Positions 1-5,755 of a stretch of DNA of 5,755 nt are shown here, piece by piece. The translations under genes and the position numbers were made by a program. Numbering within the stretch: position 1 is the first letter of the stretch; every line of letters starts with the position of its first letter. Source of the stretch: Aquirhabdus sp. (GTDB taxonomy: Bacteria > Pseudomonadota > Gammaproteobacteria > Pseudomonadales > Moraxellaceae); NCBI GenBank assembly GCA_030151145.1, contig JASLEL010000082.1:1-5755 (forward strand). The letters run 5' to 3'. The notes below the pieces were generated by a model, which was given only the letters and a program-made list of their open reading frames with translations, made no database searches and was not told the DNA's origin.

Positions 1-915
1 CAGATCGATCTGGATAGTCTGCTGATTCCGATTCGCGCCAATCATTCTCCTGCGCGTTCCCAGCTTGATCTACTGACACCACCTGCGAATGGCTGGTGTC
101 TGGCATTGCCGTATTTAAGACCTGCCGAAATTACTGCAACCGGCCTTGGCGAAGGCGATGTGATGACGGCAACCCGACATGTTTATGAGGATCTGATTAG
201 CCGTGCGTTGGTACGCGCAGACGGTCAGCCTGTGATCGTGATGACGCATGCTCACCTCATGGGCGGACAGATGACGGAGGATTCGGAGCGCAATATTGTG
301 ATTGGCACAGTGGAGGCACTCTCGGCGGATCTTTTTCCGGCTGGCGTGGTTTATGTTGCTCTGGGGCATCTGCATCGGCCACAGCAAGTCGGCAGTACGC
401 ATATTCGCTATAGCGGCGCGCCGATTCCGCTGTCGTTTAGCGAGCAGCATTATCCGCATCAGATCCTGCATATCAGTATGACCACAGATGAACCGCTGCA
501 GATTGAGCCACTGGTCGTGCCGAGGCGAGTGGGCGTGCTGCGTGTGAGCGGCGAGCTGAGTGAGGTGTTGGGGCAGCTAAGGGCGCTGGACTTACCCACT
601 GTTGCGCTTGAGGTACAGCCATTTCTGGAGGTAACGGTATATCCTGATCAAGGCCCACTGCCACCTGATCTGCGCCATCAGATTGAGGCCGCTTTGCCCG
701 TGGATGCCGTCAGGTTGTTGCGCGTGCGCAAGGGAATGCGGTCGATCCGCAAGGCGGATGACGAGGCGCATACTGGAGTGATCGAAGAACAAACGCCAGA
801 GTCACTGTACCGCAAATTATGGTCTGCTCAAGGACATGTGGACGATCCGGAGGTCTTTGCGGATTTCGCGCGGCTGGTTGATGAATTGATGCAGCAGGAG
901 ATGCCGGAGGGGTGA
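1..915 (+). CDS. sbcD: Exonuclease SbcCD subunit D (Mre11-like nuclease), 5' end missing
   Basis: This is the nuclease subunit of the SbcCD complex, which with SbcC cleaves DNA hairpins and processes double-strand ends in the cytoplasm. The reading frame is open from base 1 to the TGA at 913-915, giving 304 residues. A TTG at 106 is not the start: the ALPYLRP it sits in matches the internal IPFLRP of E. coli SbcD, near its residue 127. About 100 N-terminal residues, holding the DxH, GDxxD and GNHD metal-binding motifs, therefore lie outside the window. The later metallophosphoesterase motifs are present: THAH at fragment residues 82-85 (bases 244-255) and GHLH at 122-125 (364-375). They are followed by YSGAPIPLSF, as in the family (YCGSPIPLSF in E. 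coli). The remaining ~150 residues fit the C-terminal capping domain. The length from PYLRP to the end (about 268) is close to E. coli. The gene lies directly upstream of sbcC on the same strand, as in the usual sbcDC operon. I see no frameshift. Confidence 0.95.
   Translation, partial: QIDLDSLLIPIRANHSPARSQLDLLTPPANGWCLALPYLRPAEITATGLGEGDVMTATRHVYEDLISRALVRADGQPVIVMTHAHLMGGQMTEDSERNIVIGTVEALSADLFPAGVVYVALGHLHRPQQVGSTHIRYSGAPIPLSFSEQHYPHQILHISMTTDEPLQIEPLVVPRRVGVLRVSGELSEVLGQLRALDLPTVALEVQPFLEVTVYPDQGPLPPDLRHQIEAALPVDAVRLLRVRKGMRSIRKADDEAHTGVIEEQTPESLYRKLWSAQGHVDDPEVFADFARLVDELMQQEMPEG
906..910 (+). promoter_or_regulatory. Strong Shine-Dalgarno (GGAGG) inside the last codons of sbcD
   Basis: GGAGG lies 7 bases upstream of the ATG at 918, which is near-ideal spacing, and overlaps the last codons of sbcD. 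It is 75 bases from the sbcC start, so it cannot serve sbcC directly. The only purine-rich stretch near the sbcC ATG is AGGGA at 970-974, 11 bases away, which is weaker and long-spaced. The strong site therefore points to the mini-ORF at 918-989, or is a by-product of sbcD coding. Its function is inferred. Confidence 0.4.
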
Positions 916-917
916 AT

Positions 918-989
918 ATGTGTATCGGGAAGGTGTTGCTTGGTGATGCACATGACCTTGTATTGGCGCAGGGATTGATATTGTCATGA
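918..989 (+). CDS. Possible 23-residue coupling ORF between sbcD and sbcC
   Basis: An ATG at 918, three bases after the sbcD stop, opens a 23-codon frame. It begins MCIGKVLLGD, ends GLILS, and stops at TGA 987-989. That stop overlaps the sbcC start in an ATGA arrangement (986-989). A GGAGG at 906-910 stands 7 bases upstream. The frame thus fills the sbcD-sbcC gap almost exactly, and a ribosome finishing it would end on the sbcC start codon. The mildly hydrophobic peptide resembles nothing I know. My inference is that, if real, its job is to carry ribosomes to sbcC by termination-reinitiation and balance SbcD and SbcC synthesis, rather than to make a functional peptide. A chance frame of 23 codons is common, so only the good ribosome site and exact overlap argue for it. 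Conservation in relatives is unknown. Confidence 0.35.
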   Translation: MCIGKVLLGDAHDLVLAQGLILS

Positions 990-3900
990 AGATTCTGGCT
1001 TTAAAACTCTCCAATCTCGCATCGCTCGCTGGTGAGCATGTGCTGGATTATCGGACGGAGCCACTTGCCAGTGCCGGGCTGATGGCGATCACGGGACCGA
1101 CAGGGGCGGGTAAAAGCACCATTCTGGATGCCATCTGTCTCGCTTTATATGGTCAGGTACCGCGACTGCGTATTGCTGGTAAAGGGCTGGATGGTAAGGT
1201 ATCGGAGGGATCACAGGAGCTGGCGATGGACGATGCCCGTACGCTGCTACGGCGGGGTACGGATAGCGGCTATGCGATCCTGGAGTTTGAAGGACAGGAT
1301 GGGCGGGTCTATGAAGCGAGCTGGCTGGTGCGCCGTAAACGGGGCAAGAGCCGAGAGCTCACCGTTGAACGCGCATTGACGGAAGTCTTAAGCCGTCAGG
1401 TCATTGCCAGTCGCGTGACTGAGTTTAATGAGCAGATCGGTCGTCTCGTGGGCTTGTCTTTTGATCAGTTTACCCGTGCAGTCATGCTGGCACAGTCGGA
1501 GTTCGGCGCGTTTCTCAAGGCGACGGATGAAGAGCGTGCTCAACTCTTGGAAAAATTACTGGCGACAGATATTTATCGTCGTTTAAGCGTCTTTGCCTTT
1601 GAAAAACGCAAACAGTTGGAGAGCCAGTATCAGGACGTGCAGGCCCAGATAGGGGATTGGCAGCCGCTTGTAGAGACAGAGCGAGTGGCGCTTGAGTCCA
1701 ACATGGCTGCACTGTCAGCTGAGAAAGCTCAGTCTGAAGCCAGCCGACGTGACTTAAGTGCGATGCAGAATTGGTGCGTGATGCGTGATCGGCTGCAACA
1801 GCAGTGTGATCAGAGTCTGCAGAGCCTGCAGATGGCGCGTGATGCGTGGTCGTCTCTTGAGCCTTTGCGCGAAGAAGCTCAGCAATTACAAGCATTCCAG
1901 CTGATACGACCCCGGATCCAGCAGCAGACTGCGCTACAACAACGGCAAGTCAGTCTGGCGGCGCAGGTGACGACAGGACAACAGACGTTAGAGGCTCTAC
2001 AAGCGCAGATTACAGACAGTGAACGCCTACAACTGGATGCTGATCAGCGCTATCAGGCCACCAAAGCTCTAGAGCAATCTGCGCGGGCAGCCATCACGGA
2101 AGCGAGTCGGCTCGAACATGAGGTCACTCGTCTGGCGGAGGAGCAAACTCAGACACATCTCATGCGACAGCAGGCCACGATACTGCTTGCAGATGTGACG
2201 CAGGCATTGGATACGCATCAACAGCGACGCTCAACGGTGAAGTCTGAGCGAGATGCGATTGGGCTGCAGTTGGAGATGACAGCGGAGGTTGTCGGACTGG
2301 ATGAGCGCTGGCCGCTCTATCGCTCGCGTATGCAAGATGCAGTACAGTTGATGGCGAACGGGCTGGTACTGGATAGCCGTATCACGGCGCACAGGGCTGA
2401 GCTGACACAGATCGCGCAAGTGGTCCAGCATGCATATGAGGCCAGTCAGGTGCAGCTATCGCGCTATGGTACTTTGGCAGCACAGCAGGGAGAGATTCAG
2501 CGCTGTCGACAGCAGAAAGACAATGCTCGCCAGTATGACAGTGCTCTACGTGATCTGATGCAGCAGTATCAACGCTATAGTCATACTCGCGGAGAGATGC
2601 TGGGCGCGCACGACAAGCTCAATACGGCACAGAAGAAACATGAGATGTTGTCGATATCTCATCAAACCTTGCAGACTCAGGCTCAACGGGCTGAAATCGA
2701 ATGGACCACTGTGCAGCAGTTGCTCGCACAGCAGCGCCTGCTGCGTTCAGCCAGCGTTACCGAATTGCGTGAACAGTTGACGCCTGAACACCCTTGTCCC
2801 GTCTGTGGCAGTACTGAGCACCCCTTTGCGATTGCAGCACACATGGTCGAGGCACTGGCCAAACAGGATGACGTACAGGAAGCTGAAGCCAAACAGAAGT
2901 TCACCGCACTACAAAACGAAGAGCGCCGCACGCAGGTGGAGTTGCAGCATTTGACAGAAGTCCTGCAAGAGCTGCAGGTCCAACTTGAAGCGCTCAAAAA
3001 TCAGGAAAAACTGCACAAACAAACATTGCTCGCGTTACCTCAGGCATCCCAACTGCGAGCAGTGGCCGACGATGAGCGAATGGATTGGCTGACACAGCAG
3101 TTGAGTACCAATCAGCAGGAAGAGCAGCGCTTGACGCTTGTGCTTGAGCAGTTGGAGCAGGTCGAGCGCTCAACACGAACGCTTGATGAGCAATTCACCC
3201 AGCATCAGTATCGTCATCAGCAACTGCTACAGGGGCAGGGTAGTCTGGATGAGCAACGGGCGCATTTAAGGACACAGCAGGAAGAGGCTGAGCGGACGTT
3301 CACGACGGTATTGCCCGCAGCATGGTTGTCCGATTGGCGGACCGATCCTCAGGAGATGCTAGCACGTTTAACTGCAGTGATGGCACAGCGCGCAGCACTG
3401 CATGGTCAGTATCAGGTGCTAGAGAGTGAGTTACGAGACCTCATTCAGCAGGATGCGCTGCTACAGGTCCAACGTACACAGCATGCCGCTCAGGTTCAGG
3501 AACTGTCGCAGACGCATGAGCGCCTGACTGCCGCGTGGCAATTGAGCAATGCCCAATTGCGTAGCCAATTGGTACAGGCTGGGCAGAGTTTGGGGCAGGA
3601 GATCACCGCGGTCAGCCAATGGCAGGCGCAATTAAATCATCTACTCCAGTCATCTGAGCAGCAGAGTCGGCAGGCTCAGGCAGCGTATCAGCAATTACAG
3701 CAGCGCGCAGAGACAGTCAGGGCGACATTGGCTGCGCAGTTGCAGCAGCAAACGGAGTCCGCACGTGACCTTGCAGAGTTGACAGAGCGAATACAGGCAT
3801 GGCACGAGACGCATGCGATCGCCGATGATATTTTTAAACGACTCGAAGAGACCAGTACACAGCAAGAGGCGTTGATCCGGCAACAGATTAACACCGCGCA

Positions 3901-4681
3901 GGAGACCATGACACAGGCAGACAGTCAGTGGTCAGTATATGCCCAACAATTGGCGACACATCAGCAGCATGTGCCAGTCTGGTCGGCAGCCAGTGGACGT
4001 CAGGCTGAGGAGGCATGGCCTGCTGACAGCGATCTTGCGCCGCTTTTGCTGGAGGTCGAGTCTCAGCTACAGGTCACACAGGAAGCATGGGTGTCTTTAC
4101 GTGTGCGCTTGCAGCAGGATGATGAGCGCAGACAGCGGAGTACTGCACTGCATACTGAGCTCGAACAACGTCGGGTGGCTTATCTGCGTTTCTGCCGGAT
4201 GGCTGATCTGATCGCATCCGGTGACGGTAAAAAATTTCAGAAAATGGCGCAGGGGTTCTTTCTTGATCGCCTGCTTGAGGATGCCAATCAGCAACTGGAG
4301 CAACTCAGTCGCCGTTATCAGTTGAAGCGGGCCGGGGATTCCTTAAGTCTTTTGGTGATCGATCAGGATATGGGTGATGAAGTGCGCTCAGTGCATAGCC
4401 TCTCCGGCGGTGAGTCCTTTCTGGTGTCGCTGGCGCTGGCCTTAGGATTGGCGGCAATGGCCTCGGGACGACTGCGTATTGAGTCACTGTTTATCGATGA
4501 AGGCTTTGGTACACTGGACCCCGAATCTTTGCAGACGGTAATGGATGCACTGGACCGTTTACAGGATCAGGGGCGCAAGGTCACGGTGATCACGCATGTG
4601 CAGGAGTTGCATGAGCGCATTCCAACGCAGATTCAGGTCCGTAAGCTGGGCCATGGGCAGAGTAGATTGATGGTGGTATAG
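986..4681 (+). CDS. sbcC: Exonuclease SbcCD subunit C (Rad50/SMC-like ATPase), complete
   Basis: SbcC is the ATPase and DNA-tethering subunit of the SbcCD nuclease; ATP binding and hydrolysis control access of DNA to SbcD. The 1231 residues show the full family order. The N-terminal ATPase lobe opens with MKILALKLSNL, as E. coli MKILSLRLKNL, and has Walker A GPTGAGKS at 37-44 and the Q-loop glutamine at Q170 within MLAQSEF. A long glutamine/glutamate-rich coiled coil follows, with the zinc-hook CPVC (C604, C607; bases 2795-2806) near the middle, flanked by H602 and H612. After the returning coil comes SGDGKKFQKMAQGFFLDRLL at 1078-1097. The C-terminal lobe has the signature LSGGES at 1139-1144, Walker B LFIDE at 1168-1172 with the D-loop GTLD, and the switch histidine H1204 in ITHV. 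It exceeds E. coli SbcC (1048) through a longer coil, which is normal in several gammaproteobacteria. ATG 986 is chosen because the N-terminus aligns and an in-frame stop lies at 953-955. All catalytic residues are intact. Confidence 0.98.
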   Translation: MKILALKLSNLASLAGEHVLDYRTEPLASAGLMAITGPTGAGKSTILDAICLALYGQVPRLRIAGKGLDGKVSEGSQELAMDDARTLLRRGTDSGYAILEFEGQDGRVYEASWLVRRKRGKSRELTVERALTEVLSRQVIASRVTEFNEQIGRLVGLSFDQFTRAVMLAQSEFGAFLKATDEERAQLLEKLLATDIYRRLSVFAFEKRKQLESQYQDVQAQIGDWQPLVETERVALESNMAALSAEKAQSEASRRDLSAMQNWCVMRDRLQQQCDQSLQSLQMARDAWSSLEPLREEAQQLQAFQLIRPRIQQQTALQQRQVSLAAQVTTGQQTLEALQAQITDSERLQLDADQRYQATKALEQSARAAITEASRLEHEVTRLAEEQTQTHLMRQQATILLADVTQALDTHQQRRSTVKSERDAIGLQLEMTAEVVGLDERWPLYRSRMQDAVQLMANGLVLDSRITAHRAELTQIAQVVQHAYEASQVQLSRYGTLAAQQGEIQRCRQQKDNARQYDSALRDLMQQYQRYSHTRGEMLGAHDKLNTAQKKHEMLSISHQTLQTQAQRAEIEWTTVQQLLAQQRLLRSASVTELREQLTPEHPCPVCGSTEHPFAIAAHMVEALAKQDDVQEAEAKQKFTALQNEERRTQVELQHLTEVLQELQVQLEALKNQEKLHKQTLLALPQASQLRAVADDERMDWLTQQLSTNQQEEQRLTLVLEQLEQVERSTRTLDEQFTQHQYRHQQLLQGQGSLDEQRAHLRTQQEEAERTFTTVLPAAWLSDWRTDPQEMLARLTAVMAQRAALHGQYQVLESELRDLIQQDALLQVQRTQHAAQVQELSQTHERLTAAWQLSNAQLRSQLVQAGQSLGQEITAVSQWQAQLNHLLQSSEQQSRQAQAAYQQLQQRAETVRATLAAQLQQQTESARDLAELTERIQAWHETHAIADDIFKRLEETSTQQEALIRQQINTAQETMTQADSQWSVYAQQLATHQQHVPVWSAASGRQAEEAWPADSDLAPLLLEVESQLQVTQEAWVSLRVRLQQDDERRQRSTALHTELEQRRVAYLRFCRMADLIASGDGKKFQKMAQGFFLDRLLEDANQQLEQLSRRYQLKRAGDSLSLLVIDQDMGDEVRSVHSLSGGESFLVSLALALGLAAMASGRLRIESLFIDEGFGTLDPESLQTVMDALDRLQDQGRKVTVITHVQELHERIPTQIQVRKLGHGQSRLMVV

Positions 4682-4689
4682 CTTTCATT

Positions 4690-4714
4690 TTGACAGGCTA
4701 ATTAAGTATTTAAC
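4690..4714 (+). promoter_or_regulatory. Weak candidate promoter in the sbcC-crotonase gap
   Basis: The 57-base gap after sbcC is AT-richer than its surroundings and holds an exact TTGACA at 4690-4695. No good -10 stands 16-18 bases downstream. The nearest candidates are TATTTA at 4707-4712 (11-base spacer) and TTTAAC at 4709-4714 (13-base spacer), both too close. Pairing TATTTA with TTCATT at 4684-4689 gives a 17-base spacer but only three of six matches in each box. A promoter here is possible but not established. There is no hairpin terminator in this gap, so transcription from sbcC may also run into the next gene. Confidence 0.22.
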
Positions 4715-4727
4715 CAGAACAACGATC

Positions 4728-4733
4728 AGGAGG
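4728..4733 (+). promoter_or_regulatory. Ribosome binding site of the crotonase gene
   Basis: A full AGGAGG lies 5 bases before the ATG at 4739. It fixes the start of the crotonase-family gene and suggests efficient translation, in contrast to the weak site in front of sbcC. Confidence 0.85.
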
Positions 4734-4738
4734 ATTTT

Positions 4739-5620
4739 ATGACTTATCATTACCAGACGCTGCATACATCGCTTGAAGCAGGCGTGCTGACATTGACGCT
4801 CAATCGTCCCGAGCAGATGAATTCCTTTACGGTCGAGATGGCCAATGAATTGGTCGATTTTTTCACCCGTGCCAGTGATGATGATGAGATCGGCGCGATC
4901 GTCGTGACGGGTGCAGGCAAGGCTTTCTGTGCGGGGATGGACCTGACACGTCCCGGCAATGTCTTTGGTCTGGATGAGTCACTCCAGCCGACGCTTGAGG
5001 ATCTGCAGACCCGTGGCGAAGATCCCGTAATCAAGGACGGCGTACGCGATACCGGTGGCCGTGTTTCGCTATCGATCTTTGAATGTAAAAAACCCGTCAT
5101 CGGCGCGATCAATGGGGCCGCCGTAGGCGTTGGCATCACCATGACGCTGGCGATGGACATCCGTCTGGCCTCTGAGCGCGCCAAGATGGGCTTTGTCTTT
5201 GGTAAGCTCGGTATCTGCACCGAAGCCTGCTCCAGCTGGTTTTTACCGCGTATCGTCGGCATCCAGCAGGCGCTGGAGTGGGTCTATACAGCCGATATCT
5301 TTGGTGCCGAAGAGGCGCTGGCTGGGCGCTTGGTAAAGGCTGTCTATCCGGCCGATCAATTGTTGCCTGAAGCGCAGAAACTCGCACGCCGTATGGTGCA
5401 GGGACGCTCGCAGGTCGCAACCGCACTGGCACGACAGATGATGTACCGCAACAGTGCTATGCCACATCCGCGTGATGCGCATCATGTTGATTCGCTGTCG
5501 ATGTTCTATACCAGTATTAATGATGGCAAAGAGGGCGTACGTGCGTTTCTTGAGAAGCGCGACACCGAATTCACCGGGCATGCGTCACAGATGCCATCGT
5601 TCTATCCGTGGTGGGAGTAA
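4739..5620 (+). CDS. Crotonase/enoyl-CoA hydratase-isomerase family protein
   Basis: This is a complete 293-residue member of the crotonase superfamily, cytoplasmic enzymes that act on acyl-CoA thioesters, usually in fatty-acid or related acid breakdown. The N-terminus has the typical LTLTLNRPEQMNSF (17-30). FCAGMDL at 63-69 supplies one oxyanion-hole backbone group and NGAAVGVGITM at 125-135 the second. By hand alignment to rat enoyl-CoA hydratase, both catalytic glutamates are replaced: E144 corresponds to T134, and E164 falls at F154/G155. Instead, E162 in TEACSSWFLP matches the glutamate of PEGCSS in the delta3,delta2-enoyl-CoA isomerase (ECI2-like) branch. The segment at about 75-112 is longer than in short hydratases, and the end SFYPWWE resembles a bacterial subfamily usually annotated only as enoyl-CoA hydratase. 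Isomerase or another crotonase reaction is therefore more likely than hydration; the substrate is unknown. The gene starts 57 bases after sbcC and is closed by the hairpin at 5628-5656. No link to DNA repair is apparent. Confidence 0.93.
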   Translation: MTYHYQTLHTSLEAGVLTLTLNRPEQMNSFTVEMANELVDFFTRASDDDEIGAIVVTGAGKAFCAGMDLTRPGNVFGLDESLQPTLEDLQTRGEDPVIKDGVRDTGGRVSLSIFECKKPVIGAINGAAVGVGITMTLAMDIRLASERAKMGFVFGKLGICTEACSSWFLPRIVGIQQALEWVYTADIFGAEEALAGRLVKAVYPADQLLPEAQKLARRMVQGRSQVATALARQMMYRNSAMPHPRDAHHVDSLSMFYTSINDGKEGVRAFLEKRDTEFTGHASQMPSFYPWWE

Positions 5621-5627
5621 TCTGAAC

Positions 5628-5656
5628 GAATAAGGCGTGCATAGCACGCCTTATTC
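5628..5656. terminator. Bidirectional rho-independent terminator
   Basis: GAATAAGGCGTGC (5628-5640) and GCACGCCTTATTC (5644-5656) form a perfect 13-bp stem with a 3-base ATA loop. The GC-rich core lies next to the loop and A/T-rich arms lie outside, so each strand ends the hairpin with a T-rich stretch (TTATTCTTAT on plus, TTATTCGTT on minus). It starts 7 bases after the crotonase stop and lies 28 bases beyond the stop of the convergent minus-strand frame, so it probably ends transcription from both sides. Confidence 0.9.
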
Positions 5657-5684
5657 TTATCGGTGTAGCAAGGTCGACGCAGGC

Positions 5685-5755
5685 TTAACTGGCCGAGCTA
5701 TGTACAGTTTTCTTTGTGCTGGCCTTTTTAGTGGTCTTTTTGCTCGTTTTCGTAC
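5685..5755 (-). CDS. C-terminal end of a convergent gene with a Lys/Thr/Ser-rich basic tail (partial)
   Basis: On the minus strand a frame enters from the window edge and ends at TAA (plus-strand TTA 5685-5687), giving 22 visible residues. The tail reads SKKTTKKASTKKT in its middle and finishes VHSSAS. Lysine pairs recur every four to six residues among threonine, serine and alanine. Such low-complexity basic tails are known from histone H1-like proteins, some phasins and some DNA-binding enzymes; nothing here tells which. Supporting the gene are the convergent layout and the shared symmetric terminator just beyond its stop. Against it, only 71 bases are visible, and another minus-strand frame (also basic, stopping nearer the hairpin) is open over the same stretch. 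The protein's body lies outside the window. Confidence 0.5.
   Translation of the reverse strand, partial: TKTSKKTTKKASTKKTVHSSAS

Noticed and set aside
106..915. A TTG-initiated 269-residue version of SbcD
   Set aside because: The frame is open to base 1, and the residues around the TTG align to the interior of SbcD, so this is a gene cut by the window edge rather than a short protein missing its nuclease half.
2683..2997. Cysteine/serine-rich 104-codon minus-strand frame opposite the zinc-hook region
   Set aside because: The Cys and Ser richness is the antisense reading of the CAG/GCA-rich glutamine and alanine codons of the sbcC coiled coil.
1906..3780. Dense CAG/CAA triplets as a possible nucleotide repeat tract
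   Set aside because: The triplets are dispersed and irregular and encode the glutamine-rich coiled coil usual for gammaproteobacterial SbcC; no long tandem array is present.
3939..4211. 90-codon plus-strand frame inside sbcC
   Set aside because: It is an out-of-frame overlap of the intact sbcC coding sequence with no ribosome site or recognisable motif.
4229..4237. AAAAAATTT run in sbcC as a programmed frameshift site
   Set aside because: The zero frame reads GGT AAA AAA TTT, which does not fit the X XXY YYZ slippery pattern, and the encoded GDGKKF is the conserved family motif with intact signature and Walker B motifs downstream.
4750..5262. 170-codon minus-strand frame under the crotonase gene
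   Set aside because: It is antisense to a clear, complete crotonase gene, has no ribosome site that stands out, and its serine/proline/arginine-rich product looks like reverse translation of a coding strand.
5243..5581. 112-codon minus-strand frame over the crotonase 3' half
   Set aside because: It lies wholly inside the conserved crotonase frame and has no recognisable domain.

Overview
The window looks like ordinary chromosomal DNA from a Gram-negative proteobacterium. It is densely coded, moderately GC-rich by eye (not counted), has short intergenic gaps, and carries an SbcD-SbcC pair of the gammaproteobacterial type. The long (1231-residue) glutamine-rich SbcC is longer than the 1048-residue E. 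coli protein and closer in size to those of Pseudomonas-like gammaproteobacteria. I cannot name the genus. I see no rRNA, tRNA, CRISPR array, insertion sequence or phage gene.

Layout: (1) Positions 1-915 hold the 3' three-quarters of sbcD, cut by the window edge. (2) Positions 916-985 separate sbcD from sbcC. This gap is spanned by a 23-codon reading frame (918-989) with a strong Shine-Dalgarno inside the end of sbcD and a stop that overlaps the sbcC start codon as ATGA. (3) Positions 986-4681 hold a complete sbcC. (4) A 57-base AT-richer gap contains a perfect TTGACA but no good -10, then a strong AGGAGG. (5) Positions 4739-5620 hold a complete crotonase-superfamily gene. (6) Positions 5628-5656 form a 13-bp perfect hairpin terminator. 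(7) Positions 5685-5755, on the minus strand, hold the end of a convergent gene with a lysine/threonine/serine-rich C-terminal tail.

SbcD (Mre11-like nuclease) and SbcC (Rad50-like SMC ATPase) form one complex that opens and trims DNA hairpins and blocked DNA ends, so the first two genes are an operon in both function and layout. The crotonase is transcribed in the same direction but has no evident functional link to DNA repair. It may be read through from sbcC or have its own promoter. The terminator closes this block and probably also serves the convergent gene.

No clearly new biological system is visible. The best points for a second look are the bridging mini-ORF between sbcD and sbcC, the crotonase that lacks both classical hydratase glutamates but has a glutamate at the isomerase-type position, and the basic tail of the convergent gene.
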